This document shows positions 10,337 through 19,483 of a stretch of 64,000 nucleotides of DNA, in pieces (positions within the stretch are counted from its first letter, which is position 1; each line of letters starts with the position of its first letter). Under the pieces are notes generated by a model, which saw nothing but the letters and a program-made list of their open reading frames with translations, was not told where the DNA came from and did not search any database. The stretch is from Chitinophagales bacterium. Its GTDB lineage: Bacteria > Bacteroidota > Bacteroidia > Chitinophagales > Chitinophagaceae. The position numbers and the translations under genes are program-made. Where the stretch lies: NCBI GenBank assembly GCA_017303835.1, contig JAFLBI010000001.1:1116001-1180000 (forward strand). The letters are read 5' to 3'.

Positions 10337-10576
10337 AAATGGGGTTTTGGTTCTAGTCTAAAACAATGGTTAATAGATGGACAATTTTTTCCGACAAAAC
10401 CATGCATGCTTAGCCGATTTTTTTACGCACAAAACAGCAAATCATGTCTGGTTGGTTTTTATGGGGATTGAATTTTACCAATAATCTGTTAAAAAACAGT
10501 TACATAGATACAAAAAATCGCATAAACCCGAATGGCTTTTTTACAAAAAACAACTGGTTGTGTATAAACGGTGTCA
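10337..10576. other. 240-base AT-rich intergenic region between SusC and the DeoR gene
   Basis: Must contain the promoter of the SusC operon, since both neighbours read leftwards. I find no TAnnTTTG box close to the SusC start. A short inverted repeat (ACAAC/GTTGT near 10550-10561) with an adjoining T-run in the minus direction may be a weak terminator for the DeoR gene. No open frame is convincing. Confidence 0.4.
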
Positions 10577-11323
10577 CTATAAAATAGCAATCCCAGCAGT
10601 TCTGTAAGCAGCCAATTGGGGGTCTGACGGTGCCAGTTCTGTAATCAGCATATCAATCTGATCCGGGGTGCAAACCTGCAAGCGTTGTACACTATTCAAT
10701 TTTTCAGCAATTGAAACCGAAACCGTCTTCTGGGCACAAGCCATCATGGCTCGTTTAACTTCAACCACTTCCCAGTCTGAGTCAGTAATTCCAGACACTG
10801 CATGAATGGAATTCGTACCCATGATACATAAATCGGCCTTCATTTGATTCAACTTGGCCACTACCTCAGCCCCCACACTCATCTGGGCTGCTTTATTCAA
10901 GCGATTACCTAAGAAAATCACTTCGCAATTCTGATGCTCCAACAGCTCTAAGGCAATGGGGATGCTGACTGTGACAAAAATGGCGTTCAACTCCGGCGGC
11001 AGCATTTTAATCAATTCCCGGATGGTGGTACCACCGGTTAAGACCACCAGCATACCGTCCTTTATCAGGCTCAATGCTTTCTGGGCAATCTCCCGCTTCT
11101 CCCGCAAAGCGTATATATTACTGTTCTCAATGGTAAAGTGGAATGATTTGGACAGCGCTCCGCCGTGAACCTTGATTAGCTTATCTTCCTCAGCGAGCTC
11201 CTGAAGATCACGACGAACCGTATCCTCAGATACATTCAATTGCACACACAGATCAGATGACAATACCTTGTTATGGATATTGATCTGCTGCATGATGAAT
11301 GCATGGCGTTCTTTTTTCAGCAT
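10577..11323 (-). CDS. DeoR/GlpR-family transcriptional regulator
   Basis: A 248-residue cytoplasmic repressor. Residues 1-58 form the DeoR winged helix (ERHAFIMQQI, then SEDTVRRDLQELAEEDKLIKVHGGAL); the rest is the sugar-phosphate-sensing, ribose-phosphate-isomerase-like domain with the conserved LTGGTTIRELIKMLP. Members usually repress sugar or polyol genes until a phosphorylated sugar binds. It lies upstream of, and in the same direction as, the SusC operon, with 240 bases between them, so it may control that operon or itself; this is inference. It is divergent from dnaG. Confidence 0.9.
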   Translation of the reverse strand: MLKKERHAFIMQQINIHNKVLSSDLCVQLNVSEDTVRRDLQELAEEDKLIKVHGGALSKSFHFTIENSNIYALREKREIAQKALSLIKDGMLVVLTGGTTIRELIKMLPPELNAIFVTVSIPIALELLEHQNCEVIFLGNRLNKAAQMSVGAEVVAKLNQMKADLCIMGTNSIHAVSGITDSDWEVVEVKRAMMACAQKTVSVSIAEKLNSVQRLQVCTPDQIDMLITELAPSDPQLAAYRTAGIAIL

Positions 11324-11493
11324 ATGGCAATTTTCGATGCCTAAAGTAGCAATTTCCTCCGGATTCTGCGTTTTTTTGCAGGTATATGTTCAGAACAGCT
11401 GGTCCGTGCCATCCGGCCGCAAAAAAGAGCATTATTCTATCCGTAAACTCAACTAATGAAACCCGACCGAATTGGTTATCCTTGCAGTGAATT

Positions 11494-13422
11494 ATGATTT
11501 CTCCCCAGACCATACAACAGATTACCAGCAGAATAGACATCATCGATATTGTTGGTGAGTTTGTAAAACTGAAGAAAAGAGGTACCAACTACCTGGGCCT
11601 ATGTCCTTTTCACAATGAAAAGACACCTTCCTTCACCGTGTCTCCAGCAAAAGAGATCTACAAATGTTTCGGCTGTGGCAAGAGCGGAAACTCCATCAGC
11701 TTTCTGATGGAACACGAGAAATACAGTTATGTGGAAGCCCTTCGCTGGCTGGCCAATCGCTATAATATTGAAATTGAAGAAACAGAGCGCTCACCTGAGC
11801 AAATTGCAATTGCTCAGACTACAGACAGCCTCTATGCGATCAATCATTTTGCACAACGCTTTTTCTCTGAACAACTACATAGCGAAGAAGGCAGGGCCAA
11901 TGCACTGAGCTATTTGCAGGAACGTGGTTTTACTGATGCAACGATTGAAAAATTCCAGTTAGGTTATAACCCACAAAACAGAAACGCATTTGCCTTAACA
12001 GCTTTGCAGCAACAATTCAACAAAGATGTTTTGTTGAAATCTGGGTTAGTGGTAAATCGAAACGATGATCTCGCTGATAACTATCGTGGTCGAATCATCT
12101 TCCCCGTACACAACAATACAGGCAAAGTCATTGGCTTTGGTGCACGCGTGATCGGTAAGGCCGATAAAGCACCCAAGTATATCAATACGCCGGAAAACGA
12201 ACTGTACATCAAGAGCCGCATTTTGTACGGACTCTACCAAGCACGCATGCAGATGGACAAGGCAGATGAGTGCTTGCTTGTTGAAGGTTATACTGATGTG
12301 ATCAGCTTACATCAGGCCGGTATTGAGAACGTAGTAGCCAGTGGCGGTACTTCACTTACAACAGATCAACTTCGGCTTGTTAAGAAGTATACCAATAATC
12401 TCACCATTATTTATGATGGTGATAGCGCCGGGGTGAAAGCTGCACTGCGCGGATTGGATATGGCCTTGGAAGAAGGCCTGAATGTACGCTTGGTACTGAT
12501 TCCGGATAATGAAGATCCAGACAGCTATGTGAACAAAGTAGGCATGAAAGCCTTCAATGAGTTTGTAGCAGCTAATAAAAAGGACTTCATTCTTTTCCAA
12601 TTAGAAGTGATGCTGCGCGAAGCGGGTAATGATGTTACGCGTAAAAGTCAGGTAGTGAATCAGATTGCTGAAACACTCAGTAAAATCAGTAAGGCAGAAG
12701 ACTTTACACGCCAACAAGACTATATTAAACAATGTGCTTCTCTCTTACGCATTGATGAAACTGGTCTCACCAATCTGGTGAATAAATACAAGCGCGACAA
12801 GATCAGTCGTGAAGAAAAAAAATTACCCTTCGACGAAGCAGAAACCATTCGCCAGAACAGTCAGCAACCGGAAGATGTACTGGACCAGGACATAGCAGAT
12901 CTCTTCAATAAAGACAATGCCATTGAGCGCAATGTTTTGCGTGTATTACTGGAATATGGCTTGCGCACCAATCAAGCCGGAAGACCATTAGCAGAATATG
13001 TTTTTGAAGAGCTCGAGCAATTTCATTTTGATGTGCCGGATTTTGAACAACTCTATCAACAATACAAAAGCCAATACGAACAAGGCCTAGAGCCTTCGGC
13101 TAAAACCTGGCTATATCATCCTGATGAGCAAGTAAGACAACTGGTGGTGAATATTACCATGACGCCACATGAACTCAGCCAGAAATGGGATGAAGTAATG
13201 GAAGGAATGAATATTGTGAACAGAGATGTGAGCGAACAGGATGTACACCTGAGTGTGCATTATTTCAAACTACGCAAACTGAAAAAGATGCTGGAAGAAA
13301 ACCAGCGCGATATGGAGTCTGCCTCCGGCGATGCATTGATGAGCCTCATCATGATTCACAAACAACTCAAAGAATTTGAACAACAGATCACCGCACAACT
13401 GGGCACCGTGATCCTGAAATAA
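11494..13422 (+). CDS. dnaG: DNA primase DnaG
   Basis: Synthesises RNA primers at the replication fork. The 642 residues show the CHC2 zinc ribbon near residues 37-64 (CPFHNEKTPSF, CFGCGKSGN), the catalytic core, and the TOPRIM module with the VEGYTDVISLHQAG glutamate near 265 and YDGDSAG near 308. The C-terminal DnaB-binding part is poorly conserved, as is usual. TATCCTTG at 11477-11484 is one mismatch from the -7 consensus and lies 9 bases before the ATG. It stands alone and ends at a strong terminator. Confidence 0.97.
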   Translation: MISPQTIQQITSRIDIIDIVGEFVKLKKRGTNYLGLCPFHNEKTPSFTVSPAKEIYKCFGCGKSGNSISFLMEHEKYSYVEALRWLANRYNIEIEETERSPEQIAIAQTTDSLYAINHFAQRFFSEQLHSEEGRANALSYLQERGFTDATIEKFQLGYNPQNRNAFALTALQQQFNKDVLLKSGLVVNRNDDLADNYRGRIIFPVHNNTGKVIGFGARVIGKADKAPKYINTPENELYIKSRILYGLYQARMQMDKADECLLVEGYTDVISLHQAGIENVVASGGTSLTTDQLRLVKKYTNNLTIIYDGDSAGVKAALRGLDMALEEGLNVRLVLIPDNEDPDSYVNKVGMKAFNEFVAANKKDFILFQLEVMLREAGNDVTRKSQVVNQIAETLSKISKAEDFTRQQDYIKQCASLLRIDETGLTNLVNKYKRDKISREEKKLPFDEAETIRQNSQQPEDVLDQDIADLFNKDNAIERNVLRVLLEYGLRTNQAGRPLAEYVFEELEQFHFDVPDFEQLYQQYKSQYEQGLEPSAKTWLYHPDEQVRQLVVNITMTPHELSQKWDEVMEGMNIVNRDVSEQDVHLSVHYFKLRKLKKMLEENQRDMESASGDALMSLIMIHKQLKEFEQQITAQLGTVILK

Positions 13423-13450
13423 AAAATGCTGTCATTACTGACAGCATTTT
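13423..13450 (+). terminator. Terminator after dnaG
   Basis: A 12-bp perfect stem (13423-13434 with 13439-13450) has a 4-base loop and starts one base after the dnaG stop. A- and T-runs are part of the stem, so it may also serve the convergent gene. Confidence 0.85.
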
Positions 13451-13467
13451 CTTTATTAGATAATCGC

Positions 13468-14142
13468 TTATTTTTCTGAAGGATTGCGCTTACCTGCGAG
13501 TAATTTTTCCAAAGCAGCTTCTACTCTACGCTTTCTCGTTTCTTCTTTCTTTGCACCCTCAATCCAGGAAACATATTCTTTCTGGTTGGTGAATGACAGA
13601 GAAGTAAAAAACTCTTTTGCCTCTTTGTGCTTCATGAACATGTTCTCCAGTTCTGTTGGTGGAACTACGAGACGCTTATCGAAATCAATACCATTGATAT
13701 CGGCAGGCTTACTATCGCCGAATGAACGGGTTCTGTTTGGTATCTTATCTACTTTCTTAAAACGCATAGCGCTCCATACATGATCCAAAGCTACCTGACG
13801 TACACTCTCATAATTATTGTTGCACAAAATATCCCAGCTGCAGTCACGGTTCAGATCGCTCACAATCTTGCTGGTTGATTTTGGATAAGCCACCCAAAGT
13901 TTGCTGTCCTCATGCAAGGCCGGCAACACTTCTTTCAATACAGAATTCAGCTGATTTTGATTAATGGCGAATACCAACGCAAAATCTACTTTCTTAGATT
14001 TCAGTAAGGGCGTTACATTCTTTGCGTAGGATAACTTGACAAACTGCTTTTCGATGGAGGAAGGAAGTCCCTGAATCAACAGGTTTTTCTCATCTTTTAG
14101 TTGCAATTTTTCTAACAAACTCTGTTGCGATGTTGTCGTCAT
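13468..14142 (-). CDS. YdeI/OmpD-associated (bacteriocin-protection-like) protein
   Basis: A 224-residue cytoplasmic protein. The C-terminal part (VPPTELENMFMKHKEAKEFF, then LSFTNQKEYVSWIEGAKKEETRKRR) matches the YdeI/OmpD-associated family, which has poorly defined roles. The N-terminal part (LLEKLQLKDEKNLLIQGLPS, then LWVAYPKSTSKI) resembles the DUF3052-like domain often fused in Bacteroidota. I take the ATG at 14142 because upstream codons in the open frame do not resemble the family. It is convergent with dnaG. Biochemical function is not known. Confidence 0.72.
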   Translation of the reverse strand: MTTTSQQSLLEKLQLKDEKNLLIQGLPSSIEKQFVKLSYAKNVTPLLKSKKVDFALVFAINQNQLNSVLKEVLPALHEDSKLWVAYPKSTSKIVSDLNRDCSWDILCNNNYESVRQVALDHVWSAMRFKKVDKIPNRTRSFGDSKPADINGIDFDKRLVVPPTELENMFMKHKEAKEFFTSLSFTNQKEYVSWIEGAKKEETRKRRVEAALEKLLAGKRNPSEK

Positions 14143-14270
14143 GCCTGTGAGAAATTTTGGAGGTTGTTGTCTAAAAGGGTCTGCAAAGGTAAGGCTTTTC
14201 AACGGTTTTGCATGTTTTTCCGGCTTTTTCAAGATGCACCACAAACATCGAAAAAACGCAATCGACTGCT

Positions 14271-15071
14271 TTACAGTGGCTTATAGTATTTCTCCATAGT
14301 CTCCGGCATAATTTTCTGGAGTTCTGCGATACGTCTTTCCTCTACTGGATGGGTACTGAGTATTTCCGGCGGCTTTTGTCCGCCCCCTGCAGCGCCCATT
14401 CTTTTCCAAAGATCAATGGCAGAGCGGGGATCATAGCCGGCTAAAGCCGCGTAGCGCAATCCAAACCTATCTGCTTCCAGTTCATGCTTACGGCTAAAGG
14501 GCAATATGCCACCTACCTGCGATGCCACACCATAGGACTGCAGAATAATTTGCTGGGTCTCAGCGGGTTTATTGGCTACTGCCAGACTCAATCCCAAACC
14601 CAGGCCCTGTTGCAGCATACCCTGACTTACCCGCTCTTGCCCATGATGCGCCAGCGCATGCGCAATTTCATGCCCCATCACCACAGCCAAAGCATCCTCA
14701 TTTTGGGTTACAGGCAATAAACCGGTGTATACCACAATCTTACCACCGGGCATACACCAAGCATTCATTTCCTTATTGTCTACCAGGTTCACTTCCCAGG
14801 CATAGCCTTTTAACTCACTGGTCAAACCCTGACTGCTATAGTATTCATTAATGGCTTTGATGATGCGGCTACCAACACGCTTCACCATTTCTGCCTGCTT
14901 ACCAGTATTGATTACTTTACTCGTAGATAAGAATTGCTGATAAGCTGTCAGAGACTGTGCCTGTATTTCGGACTCGGGTACAAAACTCAATTGAGAACGG
15001 CCTGTAATGGCATTACGCTGACAGGCAAAGAGGATAACTGACCCAAGGGCCAGACATACTAGATAACGCAT
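14271..15071 (-). CDS. M48-family zinc metalloprotease lipoprotein
   Basis: Envelope protease related to BepA/LoiP, expected to degrade misfolded outer-membrane proteins. The 266 residues begin with a lipoprotein signal (LFAC, Cys17). The zinc-site HEIAH motif is at residues 134-138, with the third ligand expected in ELEADRFG near residue 198. There are no TPR repeats, so this is the short LoiP-like form. It is followed on the same strand by the YdeI-like gene, 128 bases away, and is preceded by plsY. Confidence 0.9.
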   Translation of the reverse strand: MRYLVCLALGSVILFACQRNAITGRSQLSFVPESEIQAQSLTAYQQFLSTSKVINTGKQAEMVKRVGSRIIKAINEYYSSQGLTSELKGYAWEVNLVDNKEMNAWCMPGGKIVVYTGLLPVTQNEDALAVVMGHEIAHALAHHGQERVSQGMLQQGLGLGLSLAVANKPAETQQIILQSYGVASQVGGILPFSRKHELEADRFGLRYAALAGYDPRSAIDLWKRMGAAGGGQKPPEILSTHPVEERRIAELQKIMPETMEKYYKPL

Positions 15072-15095
15072 ACAATAAAGTTGTCTGCAAAGATA

Positions 15096-15746
15096 CTACT
15101 GCTTACGACGCTGTTTGCGGCGATCGCGGTGTTTAAAGAGGGGCACTTTACTTTCAGTACCCCTAATAATCCGTCCGATGTTCTTTTGGTGGGTCAGTAC
15201 TACCATCAGTGCTACCAAGATGGCGAAGATGCGGTAGAGCGTTTCTTTCTCGTTGAAAATAAAGAGAATGAATACCATAAAAGAAACACCCGCAAGTATA
15301 GAACTAAGGGATACGAATCGGGTAAGGTATAAAACGATGATGAACACACCGATACAGCTAACCGCTACAATCGGCTGGATGGCCAGAGCCATGCCTAACA
15401 AAGTGGCTACACCTTTCCCACCCTTGAAATCTGCCCAGATGGGGAAAATATGTCCGATCACAGCAGCAAGTCCAAGCCCAATCATGAAATTGGTACGCTG
15501 CAATTCATCCGTCATGTAAAATGCATCCAGAATATAGAGGGAAGTGGCGATAACACCTTTCAGCACATCAATCAGCATCACAATGGTGCCCCATTTCTGA
15601 CCCAACACCCGGAATGTATTGGTGGCGCCAGCGTTGCCGCTGCCATAATCCCGGATATCAATCCCGAAGTATTTTTTACTTACCCAAACGGCTGTAGGAA
15701 TTGAGCCAATGAGGTAAGCCAAAACAATGAGTAAAAATTCTACCAT
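15096..15746 (-). CDS. plsY: Glycerol-3-phosphate acyltransferase PlsY
   Basis: Inner-membrane enzyme that transfers acyl from acyl-phosphate to glycerol-3-phosphate, the first step of phospholipid synthesis. The family motifs are visible: GSIPTAVWVSK, then GSGNAGATNTFRVLG, and GHIFPIWADFKGGKGVAT. Five hydrophobic spans fit its topology. The open frame starts at 15785, but the ATG at 15746 (MVEFLLIVLAYLIGS) matches the family N-terminus, giving 216 residues. The tail is strongly basic (KHRDRRKQRRKQ). Confidence 0.95.
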   Translation of the reverse strand: MVEFLLIVLAYLIGSIPTAVWVSKKYFGIDIRDYGSGNAGATNTFRVLGQKWGTIVMLIDVLKGVIATSLYILDAFYMTDELQRTNFMIGLGLAAVIGHIFPIWADFKGGKGVATLLGMALAIQPIVAVSCIGVFIIVLYLTRFVSLSSILAGVSFMVFILFIFNEKETLYRIFAILVALMVVLTHQKNIGRIIRGTESKVPLFKHRDRRKQRRKQ

Positions 15747-15821
15747 GGGGGCTGAAGTTTGGTAAACAAATATACAGCCCCTCACTTAATAATTTCTTAA
15801 CATAGGACACGGTGGAAAAAT

Positions 15822-16634
15822 TTAACGACACAGTATGGATATCCAGTTGTTCCGTACCCGCACCCCCTCAGTCTGGAGGCCATGCTGGGCGAAAAGTTCC
15901 CGCATAGGCTGCTCATCATACACCAGCAAGCCGCTAAAAAGGATTTGGCCACCCGGCGCCAAAGCATCCACCAGAAAATGGATATTGGCTTCAATGATGT
16001 GGCGGTTTACATTGGCCAGTATTATATCAAACTTTTTATTTTGATAACCTGTCTCAACTTTTTCTATATCAATATTTTGACAATTATTTTTTTGAATATT
16101 CTCCAAGGAGTTTTCAATACACCAATCATCATTATCCACCGCTAGAACCTGCTTTGCTCCCAGCTTTTCTGCCATGATGGCCAGCACACCGGTACCCGTT
16201 CCGAAGTCGTACGCAGACTTTCCTGCCATATTCAACCCCTCCATCCAGTCCAACATCATCCAAGTGGTGGCATGGTGGCCCGTACCAAAGCTCATCTTGG
16301 GTGTAATTAAGATTTCATGATGTACTCCCGCTATCGGAGCATGAAAATCAGCCCGAATACCTACAAAATCGCGTACCTGCACAGGATCAAAGTTGGATTC
16401 CCAAACCGCATTCCAATTTTGTTCTTTAATATTTGACAATGAATGATTTAATTGATACTTATCAACAATTAAGTTTAATTCATTTTCATTCAATCCACCA
16501 GCTTCAGCATAGGCTTTCAGTCCACCATTGTCCAGCTCCTCAAAACCATTACAGCCGGCCAGCGATAAGTCCGCCATCACCAGCTCCAGTTGGTCAACGG
16601 GGATATTTTCCAGTACAATTTCTATGTAATCCAT
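15822..16634 (-). CDS. prmA: Ribosomal protein L11 methyltransferase PrmA
   Basis: S-adenosylmethionine-dependent enzyme that methylates L11. The 270 residues carry motif I of class I methyltransferases (YDFGTGTGVLAIMAEKLG) near residue 142, preceded by PKMSFGTGHHATT and followed by the IILANVNRHI motif. The upstream third is shorter than in E. coli, which is usual in Bacteroidota. It starts only 12 bases beyond the pnp terminator, so either read-through or a promoter inside the pnp end must supply its transcript. Confidence 0.94.
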   Translation of the reverse strand: MDYIEIVLENIPVDQLELVMADLSLAGCNGFEELDNGGLKAYAEAGGLNENELNLIVDKYQLNHSLSNIKEQNWNAVWESNFDPVQVRDFVGIRADFHAPIAGVHHEILITPKMSFGTGHHATTWMMLDWMEGLNMAGKSAYDFGTGTGVLAIMAEKLGAKQVLAVDNDDWCIENSLENIQKNNCQNIDIEKVETGYQNKKFDIILANVNRHIIEANIHFLVDALAPGGQILFSGLLVYDEQPMRELFAQHGLQTEGVRVRNNWISILCR

Positions 16635-16639
16635 ACTCC

Positions 16640-16667
16640 AAAAATTAACCCCGCAATTGCGGGGTTA
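16640..16667 (-). terminator. Perfect-palindrome terminator after pnp
   Basis: A 22-base perfect palindrome with GC core CCCCGC/GCGGGG (16646-16667) is followed in the minus direction by TTTTT. It begins 7 bases after the pnp stop and ends 12 bases before the prmA start codon. Confidence 0.88.
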
Positions 16668-16673
16668 GGTTAT

Positions 16674-18839
16674 TTAAGCTTGTTCTGTTGGCGCGCCACC
16701 CTCTTGTCTGGGTTGCTGCTGTGGTTCAGGCTTTGGCATCAAGGCCTTGCGGCTGAGCTTGAATTTGCCAGTCTTATGGTCGATACCGATCAGTTTCACC
16801 TTCACTTTATCACCTTCCTTGAACACACCATCCATGGTTTCCAGACGCTTCCAGCTGATCTCGCTGATGTGCAATAGACCTTCTTTCTTCGGCAGGAACT
16901 CCACGAAAGCACCAAATTCCTTGATACCTTTTACCGTTGCTTCATACACTTCACCTACCTGAGGAACTGCAACCAAGCCCTTCACCCATGCCAAGGCTTT
17001 TTCCAAACCTTCTTTGGCTGGTGAGAAGATGCTCACTTCACCCACATTACCCACTTCCTCAATATTGATGGTTGTACCTGTTACACGCTGGATCTCCTGA
17101 ATCACCTTACCCTGTGGTCCGATTACCGCACCAATGAACTCCTTATCAATGAAGAGTTTCTCCATTCTAGGTGCATGCGGCTTCACTTCTGGTCTTGCAG
17201 CAGGAATGGCCTCATACATCGCATCCAGGATATGGAGACGACCATTACGCGCCTGTGCCAATGCTTCACGCATCACATCCATGCTCAAACCGTCAATCTT
17301 GATATCCATCTGTACACCGCAGATACCATCACGGGTACCTGTTACCTTGAAGTCCATATCACCCAGATGATCTTCATCACCCAGGATATCAGTCAGGATC
17401 GCATATTTACCATCCGTTGCACGGGTAATCAAACCCATGGCCACACCACTTACGTGCTTTGGCAAGGGCACACCTGCATCCATCAAGGCCAGTGAACCGG
17501 CACATACAGTTGCCATTGAAGAAGAACCATTCGACTCCAGAATATCACTAACTACACGTACGGTGTAAGGATATTCATTGCCTGGCATCATCTGCTTCAG
17601 GCTGCGCATGGCCAAGTTACCGTGACCAACTTCTCTACGGCCGGGTCCGCGCATAGGCTTTACTTCACCTGTAGAGAAAGGAGGGAAATTATAGTGCAGA
17701 ATGAACTTATTGTATTCGCTGCTTGCAGCACTTTCAATCAATAATTCATCTAAAGGAGTACCTAAAGTAACTGTTGTAAGTGACTGAGTTTCACCTCTTG
17801 TGAATAAAGCTGAACCGTGTGGTGTTGGCAGAATACTTGTCTCCATTGCCAGCGGACGAACCTGATCCAGCTTACGACCATCCAGACGGGTACGGTCATC
17901 CAAGATCATATCGCGTACCACATAGTACTGCAGATCACCAAAGTATTTTGATACCAGCTTTTTGTCTTCATCAGCCAGTTCACCAAGTGCTTCTTTCACT
18001 TCTGCGAGTAATGCAGCAAATGCATCACCACGCTCATGCTTAGAAGTGCCAGACTTGGCAATGGCATACATTTTATCCTTAGCCAGCTCGTTTACTTTTT
18101 TCTCCAGTTCCTCATTTGCATAAGGCTTAGGATAGTCGCGCTTACCGGTAATACCCTTCTTGGCACGCAGTTGTTCCTGCGCTTTGATCTGCACACGGAT
18201 AGCCTCATGTGCCAGTTCGAGGGCCTTGATCAGGTCTTCTTCACTGCACTGGTTGCTCTCACCTTCCACCATCATCAGGTTCTTCTCGGTAGCACCAATC
18301 ATGAAGTCCATATCAGCACGACCTAATTCGGTACGGCTTGGGTTTACTACGAAATTGCCATCAACACGGGCAACACGTACTTCAGAAATGATTTCTTTTA
18401 CAGGAATATCTGAAACAGCCAGGGCAGCACTTGCAGCCAAACAAGCCAATGAATCAGGCATAACTTCCTTATCGCTGGAGATCAGGGTAACCAGTACCTG
18501 TACATCGCAGAGATAATCTTCTGGGAATAATGGGCGCAGGGCGCGATCAATCAGTCGGCTGATCAATACTTCGTAATCGCTCAGTCTTCCTTCACGCTTG
18601 AAGAAAGAGCCTGGGATACGGCCTGCACTCGCAAATTTTTCTTGATAATCTACAGTCAGGGGGAAAAAGCTCTGACCTTCTTTGGGTTCTTTATTGGCAA
18701 CAACAGTAGCCAATAATACGCAGTTACCTTGTGTAACTGTAACAGCACCATCGGCCTGACGGGCCAATTTGCCGGTTTCTATGGTTACTTCAGCGCCATT
18801 GGGCAGCTGGAAGCTAACATTGATGGGATTTAATGACAT
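16674..18839 (-). CDS. pnp: Polyribonucleotide nucleotidyltransferase (PNPase)
   Basis: Phosphorolytic 3'-5' exoribonuclease and 3'-tail polymerase of the RNA degradosome. The 721 residues show two RNase PH domains (first: LPLTVDYQEKFASAGRIPGSF; second: SSSMATVCAGSLALMDAGV), the helical linker, then KH (IGPQGKVIQEIQ near 575) and S1 (GEVYEATVKGIKEFGAFVEF near 640) RNA-binding domains. Full length. It follows rpsO, as in many bacteria, with a terminator-like hairpin between them. Confidence 0.98.
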   Translation of the reverse strand: MSLNPINVSFQLPNGAEVTIETGKLARQADGAVTVTQGNCVLLATVVANKEPKEGQSFFPLTVDYQEKFASAGRIPGSFFKREGRLSDYEVLISRLIDRALRPLFPEDYLCDVQVLVTLISSDKEVMPDSLACLAASAALAVSDIPVKEIISEVRVARVDGNFVVNPSRTELGRADMDFMIGATEKNLMMVEGESNQCSEEDLIKALELAHEAIRVQIKAQEQLRAKKGITGKRDYPKPYANEELEKKVNELAKDKMYAIAKSGTSKHERGDAFAALLAEVKEALGELADEDKKLVSKYFGDLQYYVVRDMILDDRTRLDGRKLDQVRPLAMETSILPTPHGSALFTRGETQSLTTVTLGTPLDELLIESAASSEYNKFILHYNFPPFSTGEVKPMRGPGRREVGHGNLAMRSLKQMMPGNEYPYTVRVVSDILESNGSSSMATVCAGSLALMDAGVPLPKHVSGVAMGLITRATDGKYAILTDILGDEDHLGDMDFKVTGTRDGICGVQMDIKIDGLSMDVMREALAQARNGRLHILDAMYEAIPAARPEVKPHAPRMEKLFIDKEFIGAVIGPQGKVIQEIQRVTGTTINIEEVGNVGEVSIFSPAKEGLEKALAWVKGLVAVPQVGEVYEATVKGIKEFGAFVEFLPKKEGLLHISEISWKRLETMDGVFKEGDKVKVKLIGIDHKTGKFKLSRKALMPKPEPQQQPRQEGGAPTEQA

Positions 18840-18933
18840 GGTTCTTTGTGTTTACGACGACTTGAAGTGCAGCGCAATAGAGGCGCATCCAGATCGCATG
18901 ATGAATAAATGAAACGGACCGAGGCCATGCAAC

Positions 18934-18973
18934 AAAAAAGTATTCCCAACCGTCTCAAGCGTCAGTTGGGAAT
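18934..18973 (-). terminator. Hairpin terminator between rpsO and pnp
   Basis: A 9-bp stem (ATTCCCAAC at 18942-18950 with GTTGGGAAT at 18965-18973) and a 14-base loop are followed in the minus direction by a T-run (A-run at 18934-18939). It matches the attenuating/processing hairpin position known between rpsO and pnp in enterobacteria. Confidence 0.8.
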
Positions 18974-18996
18974 TACCTGTTACATGTGTGACAATT

Positions 18997-19266
18997 TTAT
19001 TTTCTGAGACCCAGCTTTTCGATCAAAGCACGGTAACCAGTCAGATTGGTTTTCTGCAGGTAAGTGAGTAAACGCTTACGCTGACCAACCAGTCTCATCA
19101 GACCGCGGTGGGTGGAGAAATCTTTTTTGTTTGCCTGCAGGTGTCCGCTGATATGACTGATTCTTTCAGTCAGGTGAGCGATCTGGCCTTCAATAGAACC
19201 AGTGTTAGTGGCAGCGCCACCGAATTCTGCAAAAATGCTGGCTTTTTTTTCTTTAGTTAATGGCAT
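18997..19266 (-). CDS. rpsO: 30S ribosomal protein S15
   Basis: Primary 16S rRNA-binding protein of the small subunit platform. The 89-residue product has the family's four-helix sequence, with the conserved HLTERISHISGHLQANKKDF and GLMRLVGQRKRLLTYL. A TACCTTTG box lies 50 bases upstream. Usual neighbour of pnp. Confidence 0.98.
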   Translation of the reverse strand: MPLTKEKKASIFAEFGGAATNTGSIEGQIAHLTERISHISGHLQANKKDFSTHRGLMRLVGQRKRLLTYLQKTNLTGYRALIEKLGLRK

Positions 19267-19315
19267 CTCAATTTCTTTTAAATGCGTCTTTGTTGTTTCT
19301 TCTTTAATGTGGCGG

Positions 19316-19323
19316 CAAAGGTA
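19316..19323 (-). promoter_or_regulatory. rpsO promoter -7 box
   Basis: TACCTTTG on the minus strand matches TAnnTTTG; a TTG at 19346-19348 lies 22 bases upstream, within the spacing seen in Bacteroidota promoters. It implies an rpsO leader of about 45 bases. Confidence 0.7.
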
Positions 19324-19483
19324 TGGGATTTATCGGGATTCCATCCAAACCTGAAGGCTTTTTTTGCCCAAAAAGGGGCAAAATGGCAGCAAACATACGG
19401 TTTATGCCTTGTTCAGCGTTATTTAGACGCACATGCAGCAGGCTGCATAATTCCTTGTCTTATACACAGAGATAACACATAAG

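Noticed and set aside
10550-10576. Strong terminator after the DeoR gene
   Set aside because: Only a 5-bp stem, too weak to list as a feature.
11271-11588. 105-codon frame spanning the deoR-dnaG gap
   Set aside because: Overlaps both real starts and has no family similarity.
15081-15332. 83-codon frame opposite plsY
   Set aside because: Reverse-frame shadow; hydrophobic start is chance.
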